DNA of 64,000 nucleotides from Arthrobotrys musiformis. Its lineage: Eukaryota > Ascomycota > Orbiliomycetes > Orbiliales > Orbiliaceae. The position numbers and the translations under genes were made by a program. This document shows positions 13,044 through 24,170 of the stretch, in pieces. The DNA lies in the NCBI GenBank assembly GCA_036971715.1, contig JAVHJL010000006.1:1984001-2048000 (forward strand). The letters are read 5' to 3'. The notes under the pieces are model-generated. The model was not told the origin of the DNA. It searched no databases and saw only the letters and a list, made by a program, of their open reading frames with translations. Numbering within the stretch: the first letter of the stretch is position 1; every line of letters starts with the position of its first letter.

Positions 13044-15176
13044 ATGCGCGTGATCTATTGGACTGCCGTCACGGCACTCGGCTTTGCTAGTTCATCACTA
13101 GCCGCCGCTGTTAATCGCAGGGCTGATTACGGTTATGGTGACGAACCTGCTGTCTCTACGCGCAAGCCTGGGGTGAAGGGACGCCCCACCGTCACCGTCA
13201 CTCAATTCGTAACCAATGGTGGTAAAATGGGACATTCTACCAGGACCGGCGATAAGACCGTCACCGTTTACATTGTCACCACTACCAGGAAGGGGGGGAA
13301 GCCAGCTCCCACCATCACCGAAGAAGAAGAAGGTGAAGATGGCGGGACTGTTACCGTCACCAATACCAAGACGAAGAACGCAAAGCCTTATACCGTCTAT
13401 ATCACTAGATACGTAACTGGTCGTAAACCGAGCCACTCTACCAGGGACGGCGATAAGACCGTCACCGTGTTCGTTTACACCACCAAGAAGACGAAGCCAC
13501 CTGTCACCGTCACTGAAACCGAGGAAGAACCAGAAGAACCAGAAGATGAGGAAGATGGCGGGACTGTCACTGTCACCAATACCAAGACGAAGAGCGCAAA
13601 ACCTACCGTCTTTATCACTAGATACGTAACTGCTGGTGCTCAAATGGGTCCTTCTACCACGACCGGCGGCGATAAGACCGTCACCGTGTTCATTCGCACC
13701 ACCAAGAAGACGAAGTCACCTGTCACCGTCACTGAAACCGAGGAAGAACCAGAAGATGACGAAGATGCCGGGACTGTCACTGTCACCAATACCAAGACGA
13801 ATCCAAAAGTTACCGTCACTGCCACTACATACGTAACTGGTGGTAGCCTTGGTTATTCTACCAAGACCGGCTCTAAGACTGATACCGTTTTCCTTGTCAC
13901 CACTAGCGACGCCCCAAGGCCTTCATCAAAACCTGATACTTCATGCGGCAATGCCGGATTGGAGGTTGCAATCTTCAACAATCCGTTCCTCAATCAGCAA
14001 GAAGTACCCAACAAAGGATATAACGTCAAGTATTTCACAACCGCGGTACCGTATGACGACACAACGGCACGTTCTATTGGTTGGAATGGAGCCCTCAGCG
14101 CTACAAAATACGCCAATCTATACACAGAAAATCCACCACATTCCTTCAAGGCAAGACAGAGACATATGGATGGTCCGACTTTCGCATTGATGTACCGCGG
14201 TTATTTTTACGCGCCGAAAACTCAAGAATACACCTTTTACACGTACGACGTCGATGATACATTCTTTTATTGGCTAGGCGATAATGTATTCAACTGGAGC
14301 GAGGCAAACCACAACTACAGGGACGCCCGCGTTAGAGTCCGTATCGAAGGCGGAACATATTACCCTATTAGAATCCTCTATGGCAACGGAGGCGGTGGAG
14401 GAGAATTCCATCTCGATATTACTGGCGCTGACGGAGTTGAGTATGTGAGAGCAACAGTTGATTCAGATTATCTGATTTCGCGCTCGTGTGACGGAAAAGC
14501 CAAAAGTTTTCCATCATGGAATACCGCTGAATATGGTACCGCCATCACTGGAGCGAAACGCCCAGACATCAGTTGCGGCAACGTCGCGGGTATGCTCTTC
14601 GTGGCCTTTGAGAATATATGGCCCAACCAGAACAGCAACAACCGTATTCCCGGATTCAATCCCAACTATTACAAAACGTGCAAGAAAGCTTTTGCGCAAG
14701 GAACCACGAGGATAATCGGGTTCGCAGGTAGAAATGGCCTGAATCCGTATGGGCTATGGGCTCCTCAGAACGTACCATCGTGTCCACTTTTGACCATGCA
14801 TAGAGGATTCTTTTACGTTCCAAAGAGCGGCCACTACACTTTCCACATTGCCGGTATCAAAGACGGCGGCTGGATGTGGTTTGGGGACAAAGCATATACG
14901 GCATGGACTGCTTCAAATTACGATTGCCGGTATCTACTAAAAACAGGCATTGGTGGATACAATGAAGACGCACACACTGTAGAACTAACTGGCGGAACCT
15001 ACTTCCCATTCAGAATCATGCTTGCGGATGGTGGTGAGGGTGGAACATTTAACCTTGAAATTTTCGACAATAAGGGTAACTTTTATGTCAACAAGCTTAC
15101 TCCGACCGATTTCTTGGTGCATACCCCTTGTGACAAGTCCGCTGCGTTTACAAGGGACTGGGGCCGTGAGGATTAA
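13044..15176 (+). CDS. secreted GLEYA-domain adhesin with Thr/Val repeats
   Basis: A single exon gives 710 residues. Residues 1-21 form a signal peptide with a Leu/Ala-rich core, followed by NRR. Residues about 45-290 hold four imperfect repeats of 66-73 residues, each with GDKTVTV, a K/T-rich stretch, an acidic EEEPE segment and TVTVTNTK. Two GLEYA/PA14-like lectin domains follow, about 298-487 and 506-698. Each begins SCGN, ends with a Cys, and carries the GYFYAPKTQEYTF or GFFYVPKSGHYTF strand and a final GGTY(Y/F)P segment. Domain 1 keeps the Asp pair (VDDTFFYWLGD); domain 2 reads KDGGWMWFGD. The C-terminus is hydrophilic, so no GPI anchor is predicted. Known GLEYA proteins are fungal surface adhesins that bind glycans; the ligand here is unknown. 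The gene stands alone between two deserts. Confidence 0.88.
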   Translation: MRVIYWTAVTALGFASSSLAAAVNRRADYGYGDEPAVSTRKPGVKGRPTVTVTQFVTNGGKMGHSTRTGDKTVTVYIVTTTRKGGKPAPTITEEEEGEDGGTVTVTNTKTKNAKPYTVYITRYVTGRKPSHSTRDGDKTVTVFVYTTKKTKPPVTVTETEEEPEEPEDEEDGGTVTVTNTKTKSAKPTVFITRYVTAGAQMGPSTTTGGDKTVTVFIRTTKKTKSPVTVTETEEEPEDDEDAGTVTVTNTKTNPKVTVTATTYVTGGSLGYSTKTGSKTDTVFLVTTSDAPRPSSKPDTSCGNAGLEVAIFNNPFLNQQEVPNKGYNVKYFTTAVPYDDTTARSIGWNGALSATKYANLYTENPPHSFKARQRHMDGPTFALMYRGYFYAPKTQEYTFYTYDVDDTFFYWLGDNVFNWSEANHNYRDARVRVRIEGGTYYPIRILYGNGGGGGEFHLDITGADGVEYVRATVDSDYLISRSCDGKAKSFPSWNTAEYGTAITGAKRPDISCGNVAGMLFVAFENIWPNQNSNNRIPGFNPNYYKTCKKAFAQGTTRIIGFAGRNGLNPYGLWAPQNVPSCPLLTMHRGFFYVPKSGHYTFHIAGIKDGGWMWFGDKAYTAWTASNYDCRYLLKTGIGGYNEDAHTVELTGGTYFPFRIMLADGGEGGTFNLEIFDNKGNFYVNKLTPTDFLVHTPCDKSAAFTRDWGRED
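13180..13910 (+). repeat. in-frame tandem repeats of the adhesin
   Basis: Four degenerate units recur with GATAAGACCGTCACCGT near 13251, 13452 and 13671 and a weaker unit near 13872, so the period is about 200-219 nt (66-73 codons). Units 2 and 3 are the most alike, suggesting recent duplication or gene conversion. The encoded TVTVTV-rich strands alternate with acidic segments. Confidence 0.8.
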
Positions 15177-16114
15177 GGTCTTCATTTATTCCCCCTTCCA
15201 TGGCCTCTGTTTATGGATATGCCATTTTAACACCACCTGCTTGTTTGTCGGATCTGTCTTGTTATTGGAGTTTGGCAAACTTGAAAACAGGCCTTTGAGA
15301 ATGTTTTCTATAGAGCCCGGGGTTCCGAGTTCTAGCATTTCCCAGTTGCTCATTATCCTGTATGAATATTTTGTTAAATCAAATGTTCAGGTCCAGATGG
15401 GAGTATGTATATATTTAAAGAACGAAGTTGGTTAATTGCAAATAAGATTGGATGGATCCTTGATAGTAATTCAAACATCCCAGGCTAGTGTGACGAGTAT
15501 TTCTCTCTGATATCTGAAGGAAGTATGGAGCTGTTAACTGTTACCAGCTTCGAATTGCGTTGGTGTTAGATGGAATACCAAAAAATCCAACAAGAGCCCC
15601 GATCCAACACCTTCCAATGCGTTGAACCCCACAGGTCTAGTAGGAACTGAGTTGAGGATGGCTAGGACTTCAAAGGAAATCAGGACTGACTTTGACAGGT
15701 AAAACTTCAACTTTTACTGCCCTTAAAGGCAAATCCGTTAGCTCGATTAAATTTCCCGTGTTAATTTGCCTGATATTCTTCTTTTTCTTATTGAAGGGCG
15801 CGGCGATTCACTAGTAAGGTCAACCAAGTACTTACGTTGCCATCTTCGAAAGCCACAGTATCGATGCACATTCGATAGCCTCAGTCTGGAGACCCAGTGG
15901 CAGTTCCGGGTTGAATTGAGTACCAATGGCCGACTCTAGAGTTTCGGCCCCTAGACACCTGGTACTGCAAAATTGGTAAATGCGCATCAACGTCAATTCT
16001 TAATCAGTTATATTCCATTCGTATCCAGCGGTCTTTAGGATCTAGGGAACGATCATGATTAAGGAAGTCGGAATGCTAGTAAATAAAATGGTCAAGAATA
16101 ACCTAGAAGGTATT
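15177..16114. other. intergenic region downstream of the adhesin
   Basis: About 940 bp hold the presumed 3' UTRs of the adhesin and of the convergent gene at 16115. I see no further gene. A run of 13 A lies just inside the next gene, at about 16121. Confidence 0.55.
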
Positions 16115-16799
16115 TCAGCGAAAAAAAAAAAAATTTTTCTCTACAAGCGCCTGAGCTCTAGCTCGTCGATACCGGGAAGCGTAACAATCTTTGCCATCTC
16201 CCGACTCCCTTTCCTTATCTTCTTCGTCCTTCGTTTCACCTTCAATATTCCTCTTCTCAGCCTTGTTCTTTCGATTTCTTAAATCAACATTATGATTATC
16301 CCACAACCAAGGCGTCAGATAATGCGGGTCGTCGGTATTTATACCAAAATGTTGCAATGAAGAAATGATGCAATAATATCGAACACGATATTGTTCTAAA
16401 TTGGCAATTGCATTTCTCACTTGCATCTTTTGTGCAGGGTTTAATTGATCATACGTTAGTTTCGCAGGGCCAGGCTGAGTTCCATGGGATGCCTCAGGGA
16501 AATAAAAGTTTTCGAAAGATTCGCGAATATCGCCCACGGCTAGCTAAAAATCATCAGCTATAGAATTTAAGAGCTCAACCAAAGAGACTTACTCTCAATG
16601 ATCGCCACGTTTTATTGATCGCTATAGAATGATTATAGTCGACCGGATCGCCGAAAATCCAGCGTTTAACATCTTCAGCTTTTGTCCGACCACCTTTCGA
16701 TTCTCTTAGTGGGTAGGAGTGGGGGATCCGGAATCTTGTCAGCTGTTCGGTCGAAAAATTCTCATTCCAATATTTGTCGTAACTTTCTGTAGGTTCCAT
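16115..16799 (-). CDS. unrecognised two-exon protein
   Basis: Exons 16799-16593 and 16543-16115 give 211 residues. The 49-nt intron has a GTAAGT donor and a TTTTTAG acceptor and keeps frame. I chose the ATG that begins MEPTESYDKYWNENF; the frame is also open upstream to an ATG at 16913, which would add 38 residues. The protein is hydrophilic, with aromatic-rich segments (YDKYWNENF, HYLTPWLWDNHN) and a highly charged C-terminal third rich in Lys, Glu and Arg. It has no signal peptide or membrane segment. It ends NFFFFR, encoded by a homopolymer run, so a sequencing slip could move the stop. I do not recognise the family or function. Confidence 0.6.
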
Positions 16800-17826
16800 A
16801 TTCCCAGTTTCGAACCTTCCCTTGAGGACGCAGACTCTGAAGTTTTTATCTGCGATATTCTTTCCTCCGATGCGAAGAAGCGAAAAGGCGGGGCTTTGTT
16901 TTGCCTTGGTCAAGCCTCTGTGTGGCTTTAAATGTTCTTCGCATTTTAGAACTTGGAGACTGGTGGCTTCGCTGCAAATGTATGTACATTGCGTCGCGCT
17001 GATACCTTACCAATCTGCGCTGCGCAGCTGTGTATACCTCATATACATGCATGTACCGCAATCTCGAACATAAATTTGGTCAGGATTGGTCTCGTAGACG
17101 TTATAAACGTTGTAAACTAGAATCTACGAAGCTTAAGTGGGCCACGCCAGAACTAGCTATATTCGATTCAAGGCCCCTAGTGTAGTGCACAATCCTCTTA
17201 TACACTGTAGATTATCTATATAGCTTGAACAATAGGAGAATTTCGATTTTCTGGCTTGGTCGGGACTGATCTAGAGCTCTATGGTTTGTAGAATGCAGGG
17301 TCTGGTTTAAATTCAACCAACCCCGAGTCTACAAACGAAGCGAGGTACATACATACGTCCATAGACAACTCTTCTGCTCCGGAATAACTTCCCAACGTTT
17401 AGAAGTGTAAATATTAAATCATATCTTTAAGAGTATGGGGACGAGGGAAGAATCGAGTAGGCAAAGTACCTAATATAATATCATGCATTGCGTAGCTTAG
17501 CTACAGAGATTGTGCTAGGTTATGTGGGCGCACTGCTGCGGGGATCCGTCTCCGTAGGTACAGACATAGTATACAGCAATGCGGCAGGCGAACCGTGCGT
17601 GGTCGGCCTGACAGCGCTTGGATCTCGAACCCCGACACGGTTTGGTGTGGTTTTTTTGGTTTCTGTGCGATAGGACACCCAGTCAGTCGCGTCTTCCTCT
17701 TCCAGCCTCATCTCTCTCCTCATCCCATCTCCATCTCCATCTCCACACAGTACTCCTCTCCCTTCAGCCTCAACTCCACCATCACCACCATCATTACCAA
17801 CAATAAAGTAAACCAAAAAAGTAAAC
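16800..17826. promoter_or_regulatory. divergent upstream region before HAT1
   Basis: About 1 kb lies between the start of the minus-strand gene at 16799 and the HAT1 start. It includes one TTGGTCTCGTAGACG word (17085) related to the desert repeats. The last 150 bp are C/T-rich, as in many fungal leaders, and end in an A-rich context before the ATG. No specific factor site is claimed. Confidence 0.4.
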
Positions 17827-19233
17827 ATGGCCGACTCCGACGAGTGGACAATCCCCAACGCCTCGGACGTCATCACCATCTCCCTCGACCCCCCAACATC
17901 ATTCCCACCTTCCAAGTCTGCCGCCGAAGTCTTTCATCCAACATATACTCACCAATTCTTCGAGAACGAGGCGATATACGGCTACAAAAACCTCGCCATC
18001 GAGCTTAAATTCCGTCAAGATGACATGTCACCTTCGTTAAACATTACCTATGACGAGAAGCTATCCGCGCCTGGTGGATCTAATGGTGATGAGGAGCAAA
18101 CTGTCGATGAGGTCGACGATGTGTTTAAAGAGTACCTTCCTGAGGGTAGCTACCCCCTCCTTCATACATACATATATCCATACCTATAGCTAACTTATAC
18201 ATCAAAAGGAACCCCAAAGTCCCTAGCCCCAGCCCCATCGACCTTCACACCCCCCGGCACCCTCCTCCACACCTACTCAGACACCGCATCCTCCTCGACC
18301 TTCGAAATCTACCGCACAGACCTTTCCAACCTCGCCGCACAAAACATCATTAAAAACAGCCAACTACTAGTCCCCTTCTTCATCGAAGCCGGCAGCGCAA
18401 TCGACCTAGACGACCACGAAGACTACCTCCGCGACCGCTGGGACGTCTTCTTCCTCTACGAACACCTCCCCGAAAACCAATTCTCCTTCATCGGGTACTG
18501 TACCGTCCATAAATACTGGTACTTCACATTATTCCAAAAGGACGCAGAGGCCTTCCCGCACCAATACAGAGCTAGGATCTCTCAATTCCTAATCCTAAAC
18601 CCATACCAGGGCAAACAACACGGTCGAAAACTCTACGATTTAATCGTAGACGAATATATCTCCAGTAACCAAGTAAAGGAGATAGTAGTCGAAGACCCCT
18701 CGGATAGATTCGAGAAAATGAGAGACCTGTGCGACTACAAACGGCTGAAGAAGCAATCCCTCATAACCGACGAAGCCGCAGAAATACTCCTCGACAGAAA
18801 AAAGTCGAGAGAGTGGATCGATACCGAAAGAGCGAAGGCTAAAATGCCGATGAGACAGTTCCAAAGAATCATCGAATTGATGCTGCTGGAACATATCCTC
18901 ATCACTAAGGGTCCCAAATACGACGAACAGCTGGATAGGTATATGACTTACGTCAAGGATAGATTGTATAGACATAATAAAGACGTTCTGATGCAATTGG
19001 AAAGGGAAGAAAGGAGCGAGAAGCTCCACGAGACCTATGAAAGGGTCCATAGCGACTACGAAGCCTACCTAGTAGCGTTGGAGTCGGAGGCCGTACAGAC
19101 CAAGAAGGCATCGAAGGGTAAGAGGGTCATCGCTGGAAAGCGGCCGTCCGCCCAGATTTCCACCGTGGAAGAAAATGATGAAGATGAAGAAGAACTTCGC
19201 CCACCGACAAAGAAAACCAAGGTGACGAAATAA
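17827..19233 (+). CDS. HAT1: histone acetyltransferase type B catalytic subunit
   Basis: This enzyme acetylates newly made histone H4, classically Lys5 and Lys12, with its WD40 partner Hat2, before chromatin assembly. Two exons (17827-18145 and 18209-19233) give 447 residues. The 63-nt intron has GTAGCT at its donor and a GCTAACT branch, and keeps frame. The N-terminal domain includes TPPGTLLHTYSD. The GNAT core carries the acetyl-CoA loop SQFLILNPYQGKQHG near residue 233, followed by the Hat1 signature VEDPSDRFEKMRDLCD near 267. The C-terminal helical region is followed by an acidic stretch and a Lys-rich tail (TKKTKVTK) that could be a nuclear localisation signal. Length and motifs fit intact Hat1. 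Confidence 0.95.
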
Positions 19234-19728
19234 ACAGCGGGCCATATGGGCATTAGTTTTATTGTAACGATACCAGGGTTTAGAACAGCTATACCCCTCC
19301 TTGCTATCTATTTTAAAGGCGCCGTCTGGATTCGCTTTCAATGCTTAGTATTAATTAATCCCCTTTCATCTACGACAGTAGACCTTCTTTGATATTTCTA
19401 CAAAAACGGGTATTTCATTTTTTTTCTCGTTTTCTAAAATGAATAGTGAAAAGGAAAAGAGGCTTCAGACGAGGGAGAACGCAAGAAAGTTGACTCCGCT
19501 AAGTACAATTCCAAGTGGTTACACAAGAGAAAACAATCGTGTTAGTGAAAAGAGGGGGTGTGGGAAGGTGAGGGCTGTTTCTTTCAGATCAAGTACCCAA
19601 CTTATCTTAGAAACGTGTCTGCCGGCTACTTTCACAAATAAATCAGGATGGGAAGGTGCTTGTAGGTCGTTTAAAGCTAGAACTGGCGAAAACTGAATTT
19701 AAGAAAAAAAACCCACCACCAAAGTAAT
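19234..19728. other. intergenic region between HAT1 and coronin 3' ends
   Basis: About 500 bp of convergent 3' sequence. An open frame at 19439-19696 has no family resemblance and lies downstream of both genes, so I do not call it a gene. Confidence 0.55.
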
Positions 19729-22041
19729 TTACTTGGCTTTAGACTTCAAGGCCTCAACTTCCTTGATCAACTTAGAACAAATCTCTTGCTGTTGAGTAAT
19801 CGCACGAGACTGGGCTGCCAAGTTGTGGTGCAGGAGCTGGAGGCTAGAAAGAACACCATTAAGGTCTTGGGTGCTAACGGCTGGTCCAGCTGGTGTGGAA
19901 GTCTCGGGTGGAGAAACTGTTACGATTGGAGCTGGGGCTGGAGCCGGAGCTGGGGCTTCCTTTGGAGATTCGACAACGACAGTCGGGGTCTCTGGCTCAG
20001 AAGCTAACTCAGCGATCGGCTCTGGTGCTGGAGGCTCTGGTTCTTTGGCAATGACCGGTGTGACAGGGGTGATTGGGGAGAAGACTGGTTCAGGCTTCGG
20101 AGGGTGGACGGAAGGTTCTGGAGGAACATAGTCGTCCGAGTACAGCGTTCCGAGGCTGAAGGTTGGGGGTAGAGCGTTCTTTCCACCGAACCATTCCTCA
20201 CCGGTAAGGCCTGGTTTTCCACTTTGAGTGTCTGGATAGATGTCACTATTGGAAAGTCAGAATGGTCTCTAGTTTGGTCCGATCAATAAGATGGGCGTAC
20301 TCTTGGAAAGTCTCTGCTCTTCGAGGAACTATGAAAGAAATTGGTTCGATGTAGACATCATTGACGGTCTTGTAACCTCGCATGACTTCGTTTTCTTTGA
20401 CCTATCCGTATATTAGCACAAGCCGAATCATTTTTGTCACCGTTAAAGAAAACTTACATCGACGCCACGCTTTGGAACGAAAGCGACACCTCTCTGGGGG
20501 TCGGCAGACTTGTACTCCGACAAGAACACAAAGTCATCGTTGGAGTACTCGTAGTATCGGATGTTACCGTCACTATGATAGACTTAGCCCAGGCACTAAC
20601 CGAATAGAACCTTTCGAACCATGGTACGAAACTTACCCCTTGCCGGCAAGATACAAGCACTTGGTGCCATCATCCCAGAAAGGCATGCAGACACCGGACA
20701 TGGAGTCAAGCAACTGGAACCCACCAACTGGCTCGGCAGGCTTTCTGATATCCCAGAGACCAAGCTGACGGTCGCTCATTTTGGAGAAACCAGTCGTAGC
20801 AATACGGTCCAACTCGCCGAGCCAAACCGCTCTCGAGTTTTTGGCTCCAGCATGGCCTGGTCCCTCATAGACAGGGGCCTGTTGGCGAAGATCCCAAAGA
20901 CGCAGCTTTTTATCACGGTTGGTTGTTGCAAGGATCGAACCATCAGCGTTGAACGTCATGCTTTGGATGACATCGGCGTGCTACCCTTGTCTGTTAACAA
21001 TCGTTTCTCAAAGTCCAGGGTCCTCAATAAGCAGTCTCACCCTCAAGGTCAATTTAGCTTGACCAGAAACGATATCCCAGATCTTCACAGTGAAGTCTCC
21101 GGAGCTGGAGGCTAGGACATGCTCGGCGGCGGGGTGGAAAAGAACATGTCCGACTTTCCTATACACCGATAGCACCGTAAGCACATGTTCGGCCATCCAC
21201 GATAACCGAGTAGATAGGGGGATTCGTACTTCTGATGGCCACTGAGACGAGCCTCAGGCTTCACCTCCTTGGATGGAAGCTCTTCTTCGTCAACATGGAC
21301 GCTGAAGTCCTCAGGGACCCTCCAAACGAAGATTTTGGCATCGTCACTGGCGGAAACGACGATGTCGTCGTGGAACGGGTTCCTAGCAAATCATTCTCAG
21401 CACCAACTCGCTCCTCATAAAACGACCTGACAGCATGACGGCAGCATACCAATCAGTATCCAAGACAGCGGCAGTATGACCACGGAAGAGAGGGATCTGG
21501 TCCGGCAGCTTTCCCCTCTCGCCATGAGGAATAACGGCGAATGCGCCTCCGCCACCGGATTCCCAGTTAACGGCAAGGTATTTCGGGTTAGCCTTTTGGG
21601 GGTCAGAAACGTTTTGATTAGCAACTGTCTATCCAGTAATGATTGGTCTTAGGAAGGCCCGAGGGTATGTATCCGTACTTTGATCAAGTTGCTGTCCCAG
21701 GCATTCCTGGAGATATGGAGATTATCGTAACATTGTTCCTGTTGACCGTATTAGCTAATTGGCTTCTTATTGTTATTACTCTTACTCTTCGTGGTAGTAG
21801 AAGTGGTAAGCTGGCGTGTGGATCCTGGGGATAGGATATGACAGGGTAAGGCCAGGTACCTTTTTCGTCGGTCTACCAAAGACGTGACCTGCGTGAGAAC
21901 CAATCGAGTTAGAGCAGTCAGGGACACGGCGTTGATGTTTAAGAATGCAATGAACGGTGAAGGTGTCTCGTGACGGGACAGTCTATCGGAGCAGAGCAGC
22001 TACTACGTACGGTACTTCGAGGAGCGCACGAATCGTGACAT
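19729..22041 (-). CDS. CRN1: coronin, actin-binding WD40 protein
   Basis: Coronin binds F-actin and the Arp2/3 complex at cortical patches. Ten exons give 536 residues: 22041-22011, 21888-21860, 21738-21679, 21592-21450, 21382-21230, 21158-21041, 20980-20637, 20572-20458, 20401-20301 and 20245-19729; the lengths sum to a multiple of three. The N-terminus has the coronin signature MSRFVRSSKYRHVFG followed by EQCYDNL. The beta-propeller is visible as GGGGAFAVIP, IPLFRGHTAAVLDTDWNP, VKIWD and LRLWDLRQQ. A Pro/Ala/Glu-rich linker follows (about 430-485), then a C-terminal coiled coil (LIKEVEALKSKAK) as expected for oligomerisation. Two early exons are only 31 and 29 nt. The acceptor of exon 4 was chosen so that NLIK joins ANPKYLAVNW as in other coronins. 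Confidence 0.94.
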
Positions 22042-22747
22042 GGTCGGTAAGGGCAAGATCTGTAGTTTTCAAGGAATGATAGGAAAGGGATGAGGCAGGC
22101 AGGAGGGAAAGGATTCGAAGCTAGAGAGCTAAGGTAAGTAACGTATGGACGTGTGTGTGGTGTGTGAGGGTGTGGCCCGAAGTCGAGAGTCAAGTTAAGG
22201 AGCACGGTTCAGCTCCTTGTTGCAACCTGCAAGCTACTTGCTTAGCTCTTAGAAGTTGGTTAGGTTAGGTAGTTTTTAGAAGAGAAGAGAAGAAGGATTA
22301 AGAGTAAAAAGTAATAGCAAATACAAGTTATTTAATTTGGGTGAAGCCCGCCAGGAACGAGTTACGGTAATCGTCAAGACCAGCCCAAATGGCCAATTAC
22401 GGAGTAATACACACCTGGCTTCGAGTCGGCCTCCCCAAAGTCGGCGTAAGTCGGCGTCAGCCTCCGGGCCAGCTATCACCCGAGTGCCCCGGTATGTGCC
22501 AAGACTATGTTCTATAAATATTGGCGCCCGGTGAGCCCCGGGGTTCTCCGGGGGAATATAGTCCTCACCTCCTAACAATAAATCCAACCACACCATCGAT
22601 CAACTTTACATTATTCTACTCACAATTTATTCCATATTCCATTTAACCAAGCACTTCAAACATCTCCCGTCTCACCACACACCACCGCTCAACTTCATCG
22701 ACACACTTTATCCCCATTTATCTGCTGTTGACCATCTATCTCTCACC
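22042..22747. promoter_or_regulatory. divergent upstream region of coronin and SYF2
   Basis: About 700 bp are shared by two divergent starts. The stretch contains a TACGGAGTA 9-mer (22398) and a C/T-rich leader immediately before SYF2. I see no gene in it. Confidence 0.4.
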
Positions 22748-23677
22748 ATGGCTGGCTCGGACGCGACATCGCCGAAACCCGAAAATAAAAATGATCGCGA
22801 AACCTCCCCCGTCGGCGACAAGGGCTCGTCGTCGCCACAGTCTGAAGAAGAACAACAATCAAAACCAGACCCAGCACAAGATCGCATGGCCCGATTCAAG
22901 GCCCTCCAAGCCCGTGCAGTACGTAGACCCACCATAGATCTCTCATAGCCTAAATCTTGTCCCTTTCTATGTCTAACACTACCTCTAACCTTTTCCGTAT
23001 TGATTTTCCTTTAAAAATAGAAATCTTCTGTAGATACAAATCGCAAGGAAGTTTATGCCGAAAGGAAGCGACAAGCTATGGATCCCCGCGAAATCGCTGT
23101 CTTGCAAAGACGGAAAGCCGACGCCGAAGAGAAACTCGAAAAGGCCGAGATAGCAGAAGAAGGTGGCGACTTTGAGCGGAAACGTGCATGGGACTGGACC
23201 GTTGAAGAGAGCGAGAAGTGGGACAAGAGGCTGGAAAAGAAAAAGAAACATAGAGAGGATGCGGCTTTCCAGGACTTCCGGCAGAACGCCCAAAAGGTCT
23301 ACAAGCGACAACTACGAAATGTCGAACCGGATTTGGAGGGCTACCAGAAGGAACGAGCAAAGGTCGCCAAGGATGGCCAGGTGTATGAGACGGAAGACGG
23401 TGAACTTATCGCTATCGACGAGTCTGGAGAGTTCTACGCCGACGGCACATCTCTCGCATTTGTCAACAACAAACCTAGCAGGGACGCGGTTGAACGACTG
23501 GTAACGGACCTGAAGAAGGCAGATGAAGTTAGAAAGAAGAGGCAAAAGAAGGGAGATGATGACGACATCACATATATCAACGACAAGAACAAGCAGTTCA
23601 ACCAAAAACTTGCTCGGTACTACAACAAATACACATCAGAAATCAGAGATAGTTTCGAACGTGGCACAATGATATAA
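22748..23677 (+). CDS. SYF2: pre-mRNA-splicing factor Syf2
   Basis: Syf2 is a nineteen-complex (NTC) protein of the active spliceosome in the nucleus. Two exons (22748-22918 and 23021-23677) give 275 residues. The 102-nt intron has a GTACGT donor and an AAAAATAG acceptor and is in phase 0. The N-terminus is low-complexity and acidic. The conserved Syf2 domain then runs to the end and includes AERKRQAMDPRE, KRAWDWTVEESEKWDKRL, and a C-terminal YINDKNKQFNQKLARYYNKY helix. It is highly charged and mostly helical, as the family is. Nothing is missing. Confidence 0.95.
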
Positions 23678-24170
23678 AGATCCAAAGTCGACATTCGGCC
23701 AAAACGACGGATGAAGGGGGCTGATTAGGATAGGTCAATTCTCAGAATGCAAAAGCGTATTATCACGCCGTCGAACCTTAGCCCAGGATTAACTAGGCCT
23801 TTAAGGCTAATATACCGAATTGATGGGCGTTCCATCGAAATCACCAAAAACCCAAATATAATAGCCACTGACATGGCTTGGCTCGCTGCACCCCTCCTAC
23901 GGACTTGTCTTGGTCGCCATTAGAGGAGAGGAATTCCTCTGGTGATTGGGTGTCAAAATACTGGCGTTTGGGAAACGGATCAGGCTGTTGGTTGCTCCGC
24001 AGACCTATTTGCGCATAAACACCTAGAAAACCAGCAGTTGTGATATAGGCTTCCAGCTGACTATAATTATACTCATTTTGTAGATAGATTCATGATTGAA
24101 TGAGGAGCGCTGTTTTGACTTGATTGGAGTTTGCTAATGTACATATACACACTACACGCTAATGTCCTAC
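23678..24170. other. intergenic region, convergent 3' ends
   Basis: About 490 bp lie between the SYF2 and COQ11-like 3' ends. I see no gene or notable repeat. Confidence 0.55.

Noticed and set aside
13098..13643. 181-residue frame antisense to the adhesin
   Set aside because: It arises from the GTC/ACC-rich repeat DNA of the adhesin, which leaves the opposite strand open.
19439..19696. 85-residue frame between HAT1 and coronin
   Set aside because: It lies between two convergent 3' ends, has no family resemblance and is probably 3' UTR.
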